Origin: Lepidodermella squamata
Lineage: Eukaryota > Gastrotricha
Length of the DNA: 64,000 nucleotides
Assembly: GCA_047495785.1 (NCBI GenBank)
Contig: JBLDXI010000036.1
Span: forward strand, 744,001 to 808,000
Direction: 5' to 3'
The notes under the pieces are model-generated. The model had not been told where the DNA came from. It did no database searches and saw only the letters and a list, made by a program, of their open reading frames with translations. A program made the position numbers and the translations under genes. How positions within the stretch are numbered: position 1 is the stretch's first letter; every line of letters starts with the position of its first letter. This document shows positions 53,083 to 63,525 of this stretch, one piece after another.

Positions 53083-53659
53083 ACTAGTTGGGGGAAAGCC
53101 AAGAGCAATTTGAGATTACAGACGTAAATGGTTACCACGAAAAATTCACATTTGGAGCAGTCTTCGAATTATAGAGATTCGTAGGGCGTAGGGCGTTAGA
53201 TATCCTTCTCTCCCAGCTCGAGAGGTCGATTCAAGTTACCCCGAAGCGAGGATGCTTTTATCCGAAAAATCAGGGTCGAAAATCGAAAATAGCCGAAAAT
53301 TCAGAAAATAGAAACGAGAATGTTTTCATTTATCGTAATTTGGTTCCCAAGCGGTTGGTACCTGAAATGGGAAAACTCCAGCCTCCATTTTGAAGAAGGA
53401 CCCATGGGGATAAGATTAAACAGATCTTAACTTGTCGGTTAATGCGGCATCATTCCATGTGAATACAATCAAAACTAACAATTCGGTCTTGGAATTCTGC
53501 TGTCACGGATATCACAGTCACAACATGGCATTTTATTAGCCTGAACTCTTTCAACAAAAACGTTAGGGTTTGAAATTGTTCACAAGTAAAAGTAAGCTTC
53601 GACGGTTGAACGAACGAAACCTGCGCCGAACGCGTATGTATATTTCTTTAGGGTTTATC
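53083..53659. other. Convergent intergenic region, right part
   Basis: 3' region of the minus-strand receptor. No other feature recognised. Confidence 0.3.
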
Positions 53660-56288
53660 TCAATTCTGAGCCTGCTGGCTTATTCGCTTTTTTACTGAAA
53701 CGGCATTTTCGACAGAACCTTTTTTCTGCCAACATTTCAGCGAAAATCCTGGCCTCACGCTTCGCACGAGGGCTGACGCAATCATCTCTATCAAAATGAT
53801 GAGATTGCCAATTTTATGCGCCCAAGCAGTCGACAATCTCGGCCCGATGCCTTCGAACAAGTAGAAGCTGAAAATGAAAAACATTGGCGTGTGGGCGAGC
53901 ATGAAGACAGAAAAAGCTGCGAACGACTGCTTCGCGATGAAAACTTCCCGCTTCCGCCAGGCGGTCAACGCTCCCTTCGGCTGCGAGCTATTCACCGATC
54001 CAGATCCAGGCGAGACCTCAGACGTTTTAACTGCTTCGTAAATTCTCCAATAATTGTAAGCAAGAGCGCTAACTGGGGGTACTACGGCAAGGATGTAGTC
54101 GATAAGGATCAGGTGAGAGGTGTCGAAGTTATCGCCTAGTTTGTAGTCAAAATAGCTGCATAGGGTTATGACTGTGCCATTTTCGACTTCAAAATTGATT
54201 GTCCCAAATAATTTGCGGTTATTATTCGGGGAAAAATATGCGACAAAGGAAGCAGATCCGCAGCAATAGAGTACAGCACATGCAACCATTACGAACAGCT
54301 TAAAAATTTGAAAAAATCCAATTAAAATTTAAATGAAATGAATTAATTAATTAAAGAATAATTAATTTCATTTAAGTATTAAAATTATTAAAATTAAAAT
54401 CAAACAAATGGACCTTGAGAGGGCTTGTTCGATAGTTTGGATTATTCGAGGTGACGCAAAGTCGCCGTTCGTGGCTGATGACAACATTCATGAGTGTTCC
54501 AAATGGCCCGAGTGCGAAAATGAACCAGAAAGAGAATAGACAACTTTCATCGCCAGCATTCCACTCGCCAGTAGGGAGCGTTATTAGCAGAGCTATTGTG
54601 AAAGTCGTGGCCTGGAGCAGATTTCTCACATCTAGGACAACGGTGAGTATGAAGAAATCTCGCCGCATTCTGCGCGAAATTTGACTTGTGAATTTGAATA
54701 TACTTGCCACGTAGACTAAAATTGTGACTATGAGGTATAGCAGAGTATAGGCTAGTCGGGCTGGTATCCCAGACGGAAATTTAAGACCAAAATCTCGGCT
54801 TAATGTTTCGGCTGTTTATTTGATACCCCCAAACTGTCCAAAAATTTTACTCGAAAATTGTGGCCAAATGGTCGAACGTTAAATTTGGGCCAATTTTTCG
54901 CCAAAAGTATTTCTGAAATTGTCATATTTCGGTGTAATCGATAGGTGAAAATTTCGGCGAAACTGCTATCCGAGTTAATAGATGGGCCAAATCTATCATG
55001 CATTAGTTCCGATTCTTATATGCTGGGGTATTTACTCCATCGGCCGGCTTCGTGTTCCTCTGTTCTTTTAGTCATCTCAGATCCCATCAGCTTCTCAATT
55101 ATATCGTATTTTCAATTTTAATTTGATTATAAATTTTTCATTTTAACATCACTATATAATTGCCTGCTTGGGAATGAACGCAGGTCATGTCGAACTTGGC
55201 ACTTATTTTTTCCGAAGCGCCGAAAAGATACTGTCAATAATTCCATAGGCTTTGAGGTTTATATAGGAAAAAATAACTCTCACTTTTGAGACCGAAAACA
55301 ATCAAATGAGAACTCTACTGGAGAAATTTGCCATTCCAATCTCTGCTGTGACGGTGTGACGCAACACAGCTTTGAGTTGCACAACAATCGCGCGGAATGA
55401 GGGCATGTCTCATTACGACTTTTTTCACTCTCATTTTAGATTGATTTGATTGCGATTCTGAATTGGGTTCTTCGCAAGAATAAGCCTGACCCTAAATTCA
55501 AGGGCAATTTCATCCGATCTTAAAATTGATAAAACGCGAAGCTTTCCCGCTAGAGCGGAGATTTTTTACTATTCCTTTCGGGGCTGAAATCGAACGGAAA
55601 TTGATGGTCATGCACCCATGAATCGAATCGAAATCATTTAGTTTAACTTGGTTAATTTTATACCGTAGAAAAACAGATGAGCTATAAATTCTTGCTGCTG
55701 TGTCGCGAAAGTGAGGAAAGTAAGTCAATCCCTAATCCCTCGAAAAGAAGTGTTTCACAGCCTTAATAAATATTGAAACGTCTGCTGCCGGCTATATGTA
55801 AGCCATATAATTCTTAATATTAAATTCCAATCAATGCCCAAAATGTCAGCGAACTGTGGAGAAATAGCTACGGTCGACAATTCGACAGTTAATTACAACG
55901 AAAATCAGTTCGCCTAAACTTACTCGCTCAAATAATCGAAAAATAGTTTTCAGCATAAGATTTCGTTAAGCTTTTTGTCCAACAGGTAAAAACTCAATTT
56001 TTGCTGAAAATCGTCAATGAAACCATGGTAGAAATTCTTAAAAGTGAAGTTGCCAAAAATTAACGCTACATTTGAAGAATTTTATGGGGGAAATCTTACA
56101 CCGAAAAATTTGGCCGAAGATTTGGTCCTAACGCCCTCTTGGCCACACGAATTTCCGTCTGGGATGGTTGTAGCTTCGAGATCGTGGAGCCAGCCGACGA
56201 AGTACGGTCTGTTGTAGTCGAAGCCATGGTTCTTGATATTAGCGCTGATCCAAGCCCCGTTGATTATAGTCGCTTTCGTAACATTCAT
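53660..56288 (-). pseudogene. Class A-like 7TM receptor split by a transposon
   Basis: Paralogue of the gene at 50549. Minus-strand exon 1 begins at ATG 56288 (MNVTKATIINGAW) and runs to 56164, reading FVGWLHDLEATTI, where a 1396-bp element (54768-56163) interrupts it. It resumes at 54765 with PARLAYTLLYLIV and ends at 54414. Exon 2 is 54298-53660 after a 115-bp intron. Ignoring the element and one copy of its AT duplication, the two parts meet in frame exactly where the paralogue aligns, for 371 residues. Helices, the HERRLCV motif after TM3, and the C-terminal SVRPG-type end are otherwise intact. As written, translation stops inside the element. A weak GT-AG pair near the element ends (donor after AATTC, acceptor TTAAG) could remove most of it in frame, so loss of function is likely but not certain. 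Confidence 0.75.
54768..56163. mobile_element. DNA transposon A inside receptor exon, 2-bp TSD
   Basis: 1396 bp with inverted ends CCCAGACGGAAATT and sub-terminal inverted GACCAAA-TCT-CGGC, flanked by AT (54766-54767, 56164-56165). No transposase. Differs from copy B by only a handful of substitutions and small indels. Confidence 0.85.
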
Positions 56289-56383
56289 GTTGATTTTGAT
56301 CAAAAAATATGTTTGACCTCGCTAAGCATTAGCGCGAGTCTCACCGAGTTTTTACGTGAGAAATTAGCTCTGAAATTCCACTT

Positions 56384-57780
56384 CCCAGACGGAAATTTAA
56401 GACCAAAATCTCGGCTTAATGTTTCGGCTGTTTATTTGATACCCCCAAACTGTCCAAAAATTTTACTCGAAAATTGTGGCCAAATGGTCGAACGTTAAAT
56501 TTGGGCCAATTTTTCGCCAAAAGTATTTCTGAAATTGTCATATTTCGGTGTAATCGATAGGTGAAAATTTCGGCGAAACTGCTATCCGAGTTAATAGATG
56601 GGCCAAATCTATCATGCATTAGTTCCGATTCTTATATGCTGGGGTATTTACTCCATCGGCCGGCTTCGTGTTCCTCTGTTCTTTTAGTCATCTCAGATCC
56701 CATCAGCTTCTCAATTATATCGTATTTTCAATTTTAATTTGATTATAAATTTTTCATTTTAACATCACTATATAATTGCCTGCTTGGGAATGAACGCAGG
56801 TCATGTCGAACTTGGCACTTATTTTTTCCGAAGCGCCGAAAAGATACTGTCAATATTTCCATAGGCTTTGAGGTTTATATAGGAAAAAATAACTCTCACT
56901 TTTGAGACCGAAAAAAATCAAATGAGAACTCTACTGGAGAAATTTGCCATTCCAATCTCTGCTGTGACGTGTGTGACGCAACACAGCTTTGAGTTGCACA
57001 ACAATCGCGCGGAATGAGGGCATGTCTCATTACGACTTTTTTCACTCTCATTTTAGATTGATTTGATTGCGATTCTGAATTGGGTTCTTCGCAAGAATAA
57101 GCCTGACCCTAAATTCAAGGGCAATTTCATCCGATCTTAAAATTGATAAAACGCGAAGCTTTCCCGCTAGAGCGGAGATTTTTTACTATTCCTTTCGGGG
57201 CTGAAATCGAACGGAAATTGATGGTCATGCACCCATGAATCGAATCGAAATCATTTAGTTTAACTTGGTTAATTTTATACCGTAGAAAAACAGATGAGCT
57301 ATAAATTCTTGCTGCTGTGTCGCGAAAGTGAGGAAAGTAAGTCAATCCCTAATCCCTCGAAAAGAAGTGTTTCACAGCCTTAATAAATATTGAAACGTCT
57401 GCTGCCGGCTATATGTAAGCCATATAATTCTTAATATTAAATTCCAATCAATGCCCAAAATGTCAGCGAACTGTGGAGAAATAGCTACGGTCGACAATTC
57501 GACAGTTAATTACAACGAAAATCAGTTCGCCTAAACTTACTCGCTCAAATAATCGAAAAATAGTTTTCAGCATAAGATTTCGTTAAGCTTTTTGTCCAAC
57601 AGGTAAAAACTCAATTTTTGCTGAAAATCGTCAATGAAACCATGGTAGAAATTCTTAAAAGTGAAGTTGCCAAAAATTAACGCTACATTTGAAGAATTTT
57701 ATGGGGGAAATCTTACACCGAAAAATTTGGCCGAAGATTTGGTCCTAACGCCCTCTTGGCCACACGAATTTCCGTCTGGG
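56384..57780. mobile_element. DNA transposon B upstream of receptor, 2-bp TSD
   Basis: 1397 bp, same orientation and ends as copy A, flanked by TT (56382-56383, 57781-57782). It lies about 95 bp upstream of the receptor ATG. The superfamily is uncertain: 2-bp AT/TT duplications exclude hAT and TA-restricted mariner. Confidence 0.85.
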
Positions 57781-57914
57781 TTGCTTTAGCGATATTTTCT
57801 AATTTGAACGAATTTTTGAGCTGTTCTTGCATTCCGCTGTGTGCGCTCAACGGCCGAAGGTCATTTTAAACTCGCAATTAAACTCGGTATTTAGTAACCG
57901 ACAGTTAAACATAC

Positions 57915-58773
57915 ACCTTTTTTCCTTTGCAATTTCATTATTTTTATTAAAGAAACACGCGTTTATTTTTTCATGATTATCAGCGTATTCATTTTATTCA
58001 TTTTCTTACTTTTTTCTACCTAAGGATTTACTCGATCTTCGAAGGTTCGCTGTATGCGAATACGAAACCCGAATGGGATGAACTATATATCAAATTGAAG
58101 CTAGAGATCTGATCTATCTAGCTGTGATATTAAAATACTGGATGCCATTTTGTTCTTGAAGGTATTTAACGTTTTAGCCGACTGGTTGTTCGGAAAGTTT
58201 CTTCTGATTTTAGCTACAATTATGTTTATTTTTCAACAAATAACTGCTAAGGAACTATTCTATTACTTAGTCTTCGCTAATTTCATCATTTCATGATGAA
58301 ACCAAAGCAATATTTGTGAAAACTACCTCAGCACCCGCGTAAGCTATTGCCCAAAATGCTGCTAAAGCCAAATTTTTTGAGGTTCTATCGCTTCTACTCG
58401 AGATATCACCTTCGCCTGATTGTTCTAATCGTTTTTGGGGAGGAGGGAGGGGCCTTATACCTATAAAATATAAAAACTACCCAAGGAAAACATCTTTGCA
58501 GTTCATTCTACTTACTGCTTAGTTTCTGCGATACAAATAATGATTTTGCCGATCTGATCGCATATTTGAAAAGATTATATATCTAGCTTCAATTTGATAT
58601 ATAATTCATCCCATTCGGGTTTCGTATTCGCATACAGCGAACCTTCGAAGATCGAGTAAATTCTTAGGTAGAAAAAAGTAAGAAAATGAATTAAATGAAT
58701 ACGCTGATGATCATGAAAAAATAAACGCGTTTTTCTTTAATAAAAATAATGAAATTGCAAAGGAAAAAAGGTG
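57915..58773. mobile_element. Fold-back element with ~190-bp inverted arms
   Basis: Left arm 57915-58105 and right arm 58582-58773 are nearly perfect inverted copies (ends CACCTTTTTTCCTTTGC; inner part GGTTCGCTGTATGCGAATAC). TA flanks both ends (57913-57914, 58774-58775). The 476-bp middle has no significant open frame. Tc1/mariner-type MITE is the best guess. Confidence 0.75.
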
Positions 58774-58775
58774 TA

Positions 58776-59349
58776 TCTTCCCCAATTAAAATGTATTGAG
58801 GGATGGCTAATTAGTGTCTGCGTTTTGGTCAAGCTTCCATCCGAAAACTTCATTGAACTGAGATCTTGACATTCCTCACAAGGTCACACTCATGGTTTAG
58901 GACCTTTTATCCTTTTCTTAGCCACAAGTAAAATTTCGGAGGTCATAATCGCAAGTTTCATTAACATAGCGAATATTTCCGTGAGTTTTAAAAGGGACAA
59001 ATAAGAATGGAGAAGTGGTGTACTACGATTTTGGTGAAAGGGGATGGAGGGAAATTTAGGAATTTCTGCTTCAGATACGATGAGCGATGAGAAAAACGGT
59101 TAACAGAAATTGCTCAGTTTTGATACCTGAGAAGTTCCGAAATATCCCAGCTATTCCAAAATCGGTTCTTACTATTCTGTTGAGGTAATCAGAATAGTAT
59201 GCACGGTAAGCTCGACTCTTTTCAGTTTCAAAAATTCAAAACACATACAAGAGCAGACGCCACTTAGTATTCGCGACTCATCCCTCTTGGATTAACATCC
59301 TGCTAACTCGAATACGTCAATTCTACTTCATTCAGCATATTTCAAAGCA
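58776..59349. other. Upstream region of secreted-protein gene
   Basis: Contains a 10-bp stem hairpin (TACTATTCTG with its complement CAGAATAGTA, about 59168-59197). Nothing else recognised. Confidence 0.3.
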
Positions 59350-60015
59350 ATGAAAGCTATTTTAATTATTTTCCTCTCCGGCTTAGCTTTTAGCGAAGCT
59401 CAGTTCCGACGAAGGTCCCCTCCGCCCGGGCCGTTCGGCCCATTTGGCGATGCACCCCCTCCACTCCCCTTTGGGCAACCCGGCAACAATGTTCAAATCG
59501 ACCCAAATTTCGTCGCAGCCGCTGCGAGAACTCTGCGGCAAATCGTGACAGGCCAAGCGACGTTTCAACTAGACCCGAACGTCATGCCAGCAGCTCTTCG
59601 AGCCCTCCAAAGCCTCGAAAGTGGCAACACACCCATCGAAGTACCCGCGGACGTTATCCCAGCTGCTAGGGCTTTAGGATCAGTCGCGTCTCGAGCTGTT
59701 CGACTTATGGGCAACCCAAATCCTGCCCCCGTTCAAACTGAGTCTGTAGACACAATGGCTGCCGAAGTTCCGGAGGAGCCTTCCGATCTCGAAGCTCCGA
59801 TGAATGGTCGCCCTTTTGGGAGACGGTCGAATCCGGACTATGACGAGGATGAGGCGCCTCAGAGCGGCAGGTCATGGGGCGTCTGCGAGGCCCCGGATTG
59901 CTCGTACAATCCGCGAAGGAAGACGTGCTGGTGCCCGCGTAGGTTCAGGGATGAGGATTCGCCGCGCCGTAGCAGCCGGAGGCAGTCACGCCGCAGGCCG
60001 AGCAGATACGATTGA
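59350..60015 (+). CDS. Secreted Pro/Arg-rich protein, unknown
   Basis: 221 residues, single exon. Signal peptide MKAILIIFLSGLAFSEAQ, then a Pro/Gly/Phe-rich segment (PPPGPFGPFGDAPPPLPFG), then two related ~35-residue blocks around IDPNFVAAAARTLRQIV and LDPNVMPAALRALQSLE with a third, weaker IEVPADVIPAARALGSV. An acidic stretch, a four-Cys patch (CEAPDC ... CWC) and an Arg/Ser-rich tail with many dibasic sites follow. AATAAA lies at 60074. The repeats and dibasic sites suggest a processed secreted precursor or structural protein. No family recognised. Confidence 0.65.
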   Translation: MKAILIIFLSGLAFSEAQFRRRSPPPGPFGPFGDAPPPLPFGQPGNNVQIDPNFVAAAARTLRQIVTGQATFQLDPNVMPAALRALQSLESGNTPIEVPADVIPAARALGSVASRAVRLMGNPNPAPVQTESVDTMAAEVPEEPSDLEAPMNGRPFGRRSNPDYDEDEAPQSGRSWGVCEAPDCSYNPRRKTCWCPRRFRDEDSPRRSSRRQSRRRPSRYD

Positions 60016-60519
60016 AAAAAAGAATCTTAACTCAGAAATGTATTAATTCATCTGAATATGCATGGAGGCTTGAAATAAAAAGAAATTGGACAAAACAGCT
60101 TGATAAAGGAATTGAGGATGCAATGCGGATCTCTGTTATCAGAGAATCAATCTTTGGACAAATTATTGAAATTTTTCTGAAATTTTCACGTTTCAGTCAT
60201 CTCACAAGCTCATTCTCGCATGCAGGGATGTCGCACTGTTTGTCTCGTAATTCAACTGAGCTCCCCCGTCTGCCAACTAATTTGTATTCAGCGTCGTTAT
60301 TTAGCCTTCAGCAATAGCATCTCATTTCATACAGTTCATTTTCTGCTAACAAGATAAACTGAACTTGCAATGAGATCTTCATTTTTACGCCTGGCCACTC
60401 TACGTCCTACGCCAATTTTGTAGCAAAAGGTTTTTCAATTAAATTCTCCTCACAATCCACGGTCTACGTCGGCATTTCCAACCTCGCCCAATCTCAAACT
60501 TTATCTTCATCCAATTTAC
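60016..60519. other. Spacer between two secreted-protein genes
   Basis: AATAAA at 60074-60079; otherwise nothing recognised. Confidence 0.35.
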
Positions 60520-60909
60520 ATGATGAACATATGTTTCATCCTCTTGGTTACAATTTGTTTGTTCGTTTCGGAGATAGAAGCCGGGGAGGAAAAGGCCATA
60601 AAGGAACGCTTTGATATCTTGATACGCTCAACTAAATTTAAACGCCCTCGAAATGACAAAGAGGAAGCTGGCACTACAGCTTCGAATAACATGCTTGAAA
60701 CGGCGCAAATTCTTCACTCGATGAGGCTCCTCGCAAGCGGCGATACAGCTGAAACCACGCTATTTTCACTGGCCGTTGGCGATGGTGATGACACCCGAAA
60801 ATCTAGAAGCTTCCCATACGGAATTATCGCGTCGGTTGGCGATGGGAAGGACGATAGATTGGAGCCTCTTGTCAGGGCTCTGTATTCAACGGGCAATGTC
60901 GCTCAATAA
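60520..60909 (+). CDS. Secreted 129-residue protein, unknown
   Basis: Single exon. Signal peptide MMNICFILLVTICLFVSEIEAG, then Lys/Arg-rich text with dibasic sites (KFKRPRNDKEE), two related VGDGDD / VGDGKDD segments (about residues 87-93 and 110-117) each following a SFPYGIIAS- or TTLFSLA-type stretch. No Cys after the signal. The stop codon overlaps the polyadenylation signal (CAATAAAA at 60904-60911), so the 3'UTR must be very short. Neuropeptide-precursor-like layout, but no known peptide recognised. Confidence 0.6.
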   Translation: MMNICFILLVTICLFVSEIEAGEEKAIKERFDILIRSTKFKRPRNDKEEAGTTASNNMLETAQILHSMRLLASGDTAETTLFSLAVGDGDDTRKSRSFPYGIIASVGDGKDDRLEPLVRALYSTGNVAQ

Positions 60910-61249
60910 AATTCAGAGGCATCTACTAATATTGTGATGTTTGCTTTCATAATTCATCTGGCCATGTTTTTTGCCTACGCGCGCTCTGGCCTCTTGACGG
61001 CATTTTTTGCCGCTAGGTGTGCAATTTGACACCTCAAAATGGTGTGAATGGCGAAGTAAAGTAATCAATACCTGGCCGCATCATATGTAAAAATAATGTT
61101 TTGCCGGCGTGTGTGTATGAGACGGTGTATTGAAGAGCGCCGTCTCGTGTTGATCTAATTTGTTTGCTCACAGGTCAGGTCAACTGCTTTTTTCGTTAAT
61201 AGAAGCTGGGATATCCGAGTTCGTTTTTTATTTCTACATCAAATTGTTC
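60910..61249. other. Spacer before ankyrin gene
   Basis: No feature recognised. Confidence 0.3.
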
Positions 61250-62242
61250 ATGGCGGAAATTCTCACTAACCTCGAAATTCAAAATGTAAGTAAACCGAAC
61301 ATTGAAAAATAATATTACAACGGAAAATAAACAATAATTTATTCGAAAATTTAAAAATTGAATTATGATTTTTCAGAAATTTTTTGAGGCTAGTGCTACT
61401 GGCGATGTTGGAACGATCGCTTCAATCCTTTCAGACCAATCAATAGACCCTTTACTTCTAATCGATTCGAAATTTCAGCGATATACCCATAATATCTCAG
61501 TTGAAGAAAATGTAACCTCAAGCAAATCTACAAGCCTCCATTTTGCCTGTACCCATGGGCATCCTGATGTCATTTCTTCGATTCTCAAAGCTAAATACGG
61601 CCTCGAGATGAAGCGAAACGGTGGCAATCGCGATAAATCTGTAGAAAGGTTGAAGGAGATGGTTAATCAGCAAAATGGGGATAATTCTAATAATTTAACC
61701 GCGCTAATGCTAGCCTCAGGCTACGGCCATTTGGATTGTGTCAAAATACTGACAGAATTTGAAATCGAACAGCAAAAGGAACAGCTAGCGAACGTTCAAG
61801 TTCAAGATTCGCTGGGATACTCGGCCTTAATGTTCGCAGCTTGGGCTGGGCATGCATCAATTGTCGACTACCTCATAAGCAAAAAAGCTAACGTCGATGC
61901 CAAAAACTACGTTGGCCAAACTGCTTTGAATTTAGCGAAAAATAACAATTTCACTCAGGTGTTTAAAATTCTGGAAAAATACGCGAAAACCCAAATCAAT
62001 GTATGCACATAATATTCTTAATTTCCGAAAATTCCGATATTTTTTCGATGTAGGAAATAATAACGGACTGTGCTCTCGGAATTGTAAACGCTTTTGTGCC
62101 GAAAATCGACTCTAACAAGGTAACGTAGTATATCTTGGAGAACAAATGAAATTTCAATTTATTTTTCCAGGAAATACGGAACACTCTTGCGAAAGCTTTA
62201 GCCGCGATGCGATTTTTCAAATTGAAATTCAAACGAAAATGA
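61250..62242 (+). CDS. Ankyrin-repeat protein
   Basis: Four exons, 61250-61285, 61377-62000, 62054-62119 and 62171-62242, phase 0 throughout, 265 residues. Residues 13-35 form a half repeat (KFFEASATGDVGTIASIL). Ankyrin repeats follow at TSLHFACTHGHPDVISSILK, TALMLASGYGHLDCVKIL, SALMFAAWAGHASIVDYLIS and TALNLAKNNNFTQVFKILEK, with unusually long linkers. The C-terminus is a basic helix (FFKLKFKRK). No signal peptide or TM, so it is cytosolic or nuclear and a protein-protein adaptor. The N-terminal layout recalls ANKS-type adaptors, but no SAM domain is present in this model. Confidence 0.8.
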
Positions 62243-62499
62243 TTCACAGTAAGAAAATGTCGCGAGTCTACTCCACCGGTGTGAATCTTATATTTATTGT
62301 ACCGGTGAATATTTTTGTATCGTGTTTACCGTCTTTAAAGACGATGCACTTCCCCGTCATGTTTGCAAATAAATTTGAGCTTGTGAGTCATGAAAAACGC
62401 CAGCTGGAATTCAGTTATCATCCGGGGATTTAGTCGTAGGATGGGCGAGATCGGGCCTGGATCGGGGATTCATTGGTATTTCAGCTGTCGATGTTACCC

Positions 62500-62506
62500 T
62501 ATATAA
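62500..62506 (+). promoter_or_regulatory. Possible TATA box of small secreted gene
   Basis: TATATAA, 61 bp before the ATG at 62567. Confidence 0.35.
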
Positions 62507-62566
62507 CTAACGGACGAAGTGAGGTGTATTCGTACTGCACTTCAATTTTATCTGTTAAAAACTAAC

Positions 62567-62800
62567 ATGAAGCTGATCATTTTTTGGTTTTTCGTCGTAA
62601 TATCACTCGCTCTGTGCTGCTTCGGCAAGCCGCTGGAAACCGAGCGAGTTGTTAGCGATTTGGGCGAATGCGAGGAGTTTTGCTTACGTATTGGAATTGT
62701 CGATGGCGCGGCGATGCACGGCGTCACCAGCAAACTGCAATCGGGCCATGGGATGCTATGCAATTGCATACCTGCTGCCGATCAAACATCCAGCGAATAA
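62567..62800 (+). CDS. Small secreted four-Cys peptide
   Basis: 77 residues, single exon. Signal peptide MKLIIFWFFVVISLALCCFG, then a mature part with CEEFC and, 25 residues later, CNC: two pairs of close cysteines (C-x3-C ... C-x-C). This spacing is seen in part of cystine-stabilised alpha/beta peptides, but two of the usual six cysteines are missing, so no such assignment is made. AATAAA lies at 62849. Function unknown. Confidence 0.6.
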   Translation: MKLIIFWFFVVISLALCCFGKPLETERVVSDLGECEEFCLRIGIVDGAAMHGVTSKLQSGHGMLCNCIPAADQTSSE

Positions 62801-62956
62801 CTTTGTGATTTTTCACTAACATAACCTCAGATTCATTTATTGCTATGTAATAAACTTGGATACTTTCTAATCATATTTTTGATATCCTTGCTGTTGAAGA
62901 TGTGCGAGTTTTGAGAAGGAAAACTGTTCTGCTCGAACTGAGCTGCATGAATTGAC

Positions 62957-63109
62957 CGGTGCGCGAAGTAGGATCCTCGAACTAGGATGTATTTTCGGGC
63001 CCCCATTCTATGACCAAAGGGTCCCCCCTGTAGGTTTTTGGGGTTTTTTCACCTTGACCTGCCGAACTGGGGGGTACGTTACCCCTCATTCCCCCGTACT
63101 TGCGCCCTG
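62957..63109. mobile_element. hAT-type MITE (CAGTGCGCGAAGTA family), inverted
   Basis: Starts CGGTGCGCGAAGTAGGATCC and ends GTACTTGCGCCCTG, in opposite orientation to the copies at 26455 and 52911. Flanking octamers GAATTGAC / GAAAGGAC agree at 6 of 8. Confidence 0.65.
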
Positions 63110-63336
63110 GAAAGGACCAACATTGCTCTTTGATGGGCATGGAATGGGACGAAAAATGATTACTAATTCTTGAGAAATGATGAAAAAAACCTGAATCAAT
63201 GCTACAGGCGTATATTCCCCCAAGAATAAATTATTTAAGTTGAAAATATTCTGGGATAATCCTCCTTAATCCTTATGTCTGTAGCCTGCATTGCAACCCA
63301 AATTCTTTCCATAATTTTTCCTGATTTACGGAAATT

Positions 63337-63525
63337 ATGAGAATTTTCTGGATTTTACTTACGTTCTGCCTAATTTCGGTCGCTGTGGGATGCTTCCCCC
63401 CTTTCAGAAGACGGCGACCCAGGTCAGAGAAAAGTGGCACTCGGGATGATGGCATCTTTGAAATGTCGAAACAGCCTCCGCAAAAGTCGGATCAAAATGC
63501 TTGGGCCTACTGGGGAGTTCAATGA
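63337..63525 (+). CDS. Small secreted peptide with polybasic site
   Basis: 62 residues, single exon. Signal peptide MRIFWILLTFCLISVAVG, then CFPPFRRRRPR with a furin-type polybasic stretch, and a C-terminus NAWAYWGVQ. AATAAA lies at 63618. The layout fits a short peptide precursor. No known family recognised. Confidence 0.5.
   Translation: MRIFWILLTFCLISVAVGCFPPFRRRRPRSEKSGTRDDGIFEMSKQPPQKSDQNAWAYWGVQ

Noticed and set aside
54800-57345. Paired 67- and 72-codon frames within transposons A and B
   Set aside because: They recur only because the element is duplicated; no transposase motif or coding character.
62567-62800. Assignment of the small four-Cys peptide to defensins or toxins
   Set aside because: Only the C-x3-C and C-x-C spacing is shared; the other cysteines are missing and no homologue is recognised.
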